NCBI GenBank assembly: GCA_020852035.1
Contig: JADZBR010000144.1
Span: 1-6,464 of the forward strand
Direction: 5' to 3'
Source of the DNA: Caulobacteraceae bacterium
GTDB taxonomy: Bacteria; Pseudomonadota; Alphaproteobacteria; Caulobacterales; Caulobacteraceae
DNA: 6,464 nt
Position numbers and translations under genes: made by a program
The notes under the pieces: generated by a model
Seen by the model: only the letters and a program-made list of their open reading frames with translations
Told to the model about the DNA's origin: nothing
The model's database searches: none
Shown here: piece by piece, positions 5,685 to 6,464 of the stretch
How the letters are laid out: every line of letters starts with the position of its first letter
Position numbering within the stretch: position 1 is the stretch's first letter

Positions 5685-6464
5685 ATGAAGACGCTCGCGT
5701 CCCTCGCCCTGGCGGCCGCCGCGGCCGCCGGCGCGGCCCAGGCCCAGGAGGCCCGGGTCGCGGACCGTTATGGCCCGCCGCCGAGCCGCGCCCTGACCTG
5801 GCGATCCGCCGAGCCCGCCGCCGAACGCGACACGCGCGCCGAGCCGGCCGCCGCCCCCGTCCGCCTGGCCGCCGCCCCCGCCTACGCCGGCCGCACCCTG
5901 GGCTGGGCCGGCAAGACCCAGGCCGCCGCCCAGCGCCTGCCCGAGCCGGAACCCGCCTACGACGCCCCGCCCGCTCCGCGCGAGGCCCCGCCGCCGGCCC
6001 GCGCCTACCGCGAGGCGCCCGCCCATACGCCGCCCGCGCCCCCAGCCTTCCAGCCCTACGATCCGCCGCGCGCCGCCCCGCCGCCGCGCCCGGCCGCCGC
6101 CGCCGACCTGCCGACCAGCCTCTACGACGCCCCGCGCCGCGAGCCGGCCCTGCGCCCGCGCCTGCCGGCCGAGCCGCCGCTGCGCCGCGCCGCGACGCCC
6201 CGCCGGGCCGATCCCTATCCGGTGGTCGCCGACCCCTACCGCGCGGAGTCCCAGCCGCCGGCCCGGGCCGCCGCCCGCGTCGCCGCCCCGACCCCGCCGC
6301 CGGCCGCGCCGGCCGACCTCCCCGCGCCCCGCCGCGCCGAGGCCGCCCCGGCGAGCGCCGAGCCCGTCCGTCGTCCGCCCGCGCCGCAGCCCCGCCCGGC
6401 CCGCCGCGCCGAGGCCCCGCCGGCGCCGCAACCGCCGCCGCCCGCCGCCGCGCCGGCGCCCGCC
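5685..6464 (+). CDS. Exported Ala/Pro/Arg-rich protein of unknown function (3' end outside window)
   Basis: An open frame of 260 codons runs from the ATG at 5685 to the window edge without a stop, so the gene is incomplete. Residues 1 to about 21 form a signal peptide (MKTLASLALAA, an alanine-rich core, then AQA before QE), so export to the periplasm or beyond is likely. The rest is extremely low in complexity: Pro, Ala and Arg dominate, with Glu, scattered Tyr-Asp and few hydrophobics, and it is probably disordered. Two loosely similar blocks, RALTW and RTLGW (each Arg-x-Leu-x-Trp), occur in the first 85 residues, the second followed by AGK. Tyr-Asp plus Pro/Ala units (AYDAPP, PYDPP, LYDAP) recur. 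I do not recognise the family. A folded domain may follow beyond the edge. It starts 36 bp after the permease and may be read from the same transcript or from its own promoter near the palindrome. The strong G/C bias in third positions and the signal peptide favour this frame over the opposite-strand one. Confidence 0.7.
   Translation, partial: MKTLASLALAAAAAAGAAQAQEARVADRYGPPPSRALTWRSAEPAAERDTRAEPAAAPVRLAAAPAYAGRTLGWAGKTQAAAQRLPEPEPAYDAPPAPREAPPPARAYREAPAHTPPAPPAFQPYDPPRAAPPPRPAAAADLPTSLYDAPRREPALRPRLPAEPPLRRAATPRRADPYPVVADPYRAESQPPARAAARVAAPTPPPAAPADLPAPRRAEAAPASAEPVRRPPAPQPRPARRAEAPPAPQPPPPAAAPAPA

Noticed and set aside
5677..5688. Three-codon leader frame ATG ACC CCA TGA overlapping the next start
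   Set aside because: No ribosome binding site at a proper distance, so probably chance.
5670..6431. 253-codon Gly/Arg-rich frame on the - strand
   Set aside because: Its composition is what the complement of Pro/Ala-rich codons gives. The + frame has a signal peptide and ribosome binding site.

Overview
The window is very GC-rich DNA with strong G/C preference at third codon positions, short ATGA overlaps between genes and hairpin-rich intergenic repeats. This suggests an alphaproteobacterium, most likely from the Caulobacteraceae (Caulobacter, Phenylobacterium or Brevundimonas type). That assignment rests on style and protein families, because no marker gene is present. All supported genes lie on the + strand.

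Positions 1-685 hold no convincing gene. The stretch is less GC-rich than the rest and carries a series of small hairpins ending in a strong terminator-like hairpin (452-487), then an 8-bp inverted repeat (573-595) upstream of the first gene. Positions 686-2746 encode a membrane-bound hybrid sensor histidine kinase (MASE1, HisKA, HATPase_c, REC). It has no partner regulator in the window.

Positions 2988-5648 form a three-gene ABC importer operon: an NMT1/THI5-like lipoprotein that binds the substrate, a SsuB/TauB/ThiZ-like ATPase, and a SsuC/TauC/ThiX-like permease. The family suggests uptake of a small organic molecule such as a thiamine pyrimidine precursor, riboflavin-like compound, sulfonate or nitrile-type compound. 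The sequence does not fix the substrate and no TPP riboswitch is visible.

Two related palindromic repeat elements flank the binding-protein gene. One (2751-2906) fills the gap after the kinase. The other (about 4001-4140) sits exactly at the start of the ATPase gene. Conceptually removing 140 bp from 4001 to 4140 fuses an ATG that overlaps the binding-protein stop (3986) in frame with the ATPase body. This suggests the element inserted into the ATPase's first codons. The gene now seems to start at a TTG just after the element, with the element's end supplying the ribosome-binding site and a short 52-codon frame ending across that TTG. This is the most interesting observation in the window.

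After the operon, a perfect 20-bp palindrome (5655-5674) precedes the start of an exported Ala/Pro/Arg-rich protein of unknown function, which runs off the right edge. I see no CRISPR array, tRNA, rRNA, transposase or defence system.
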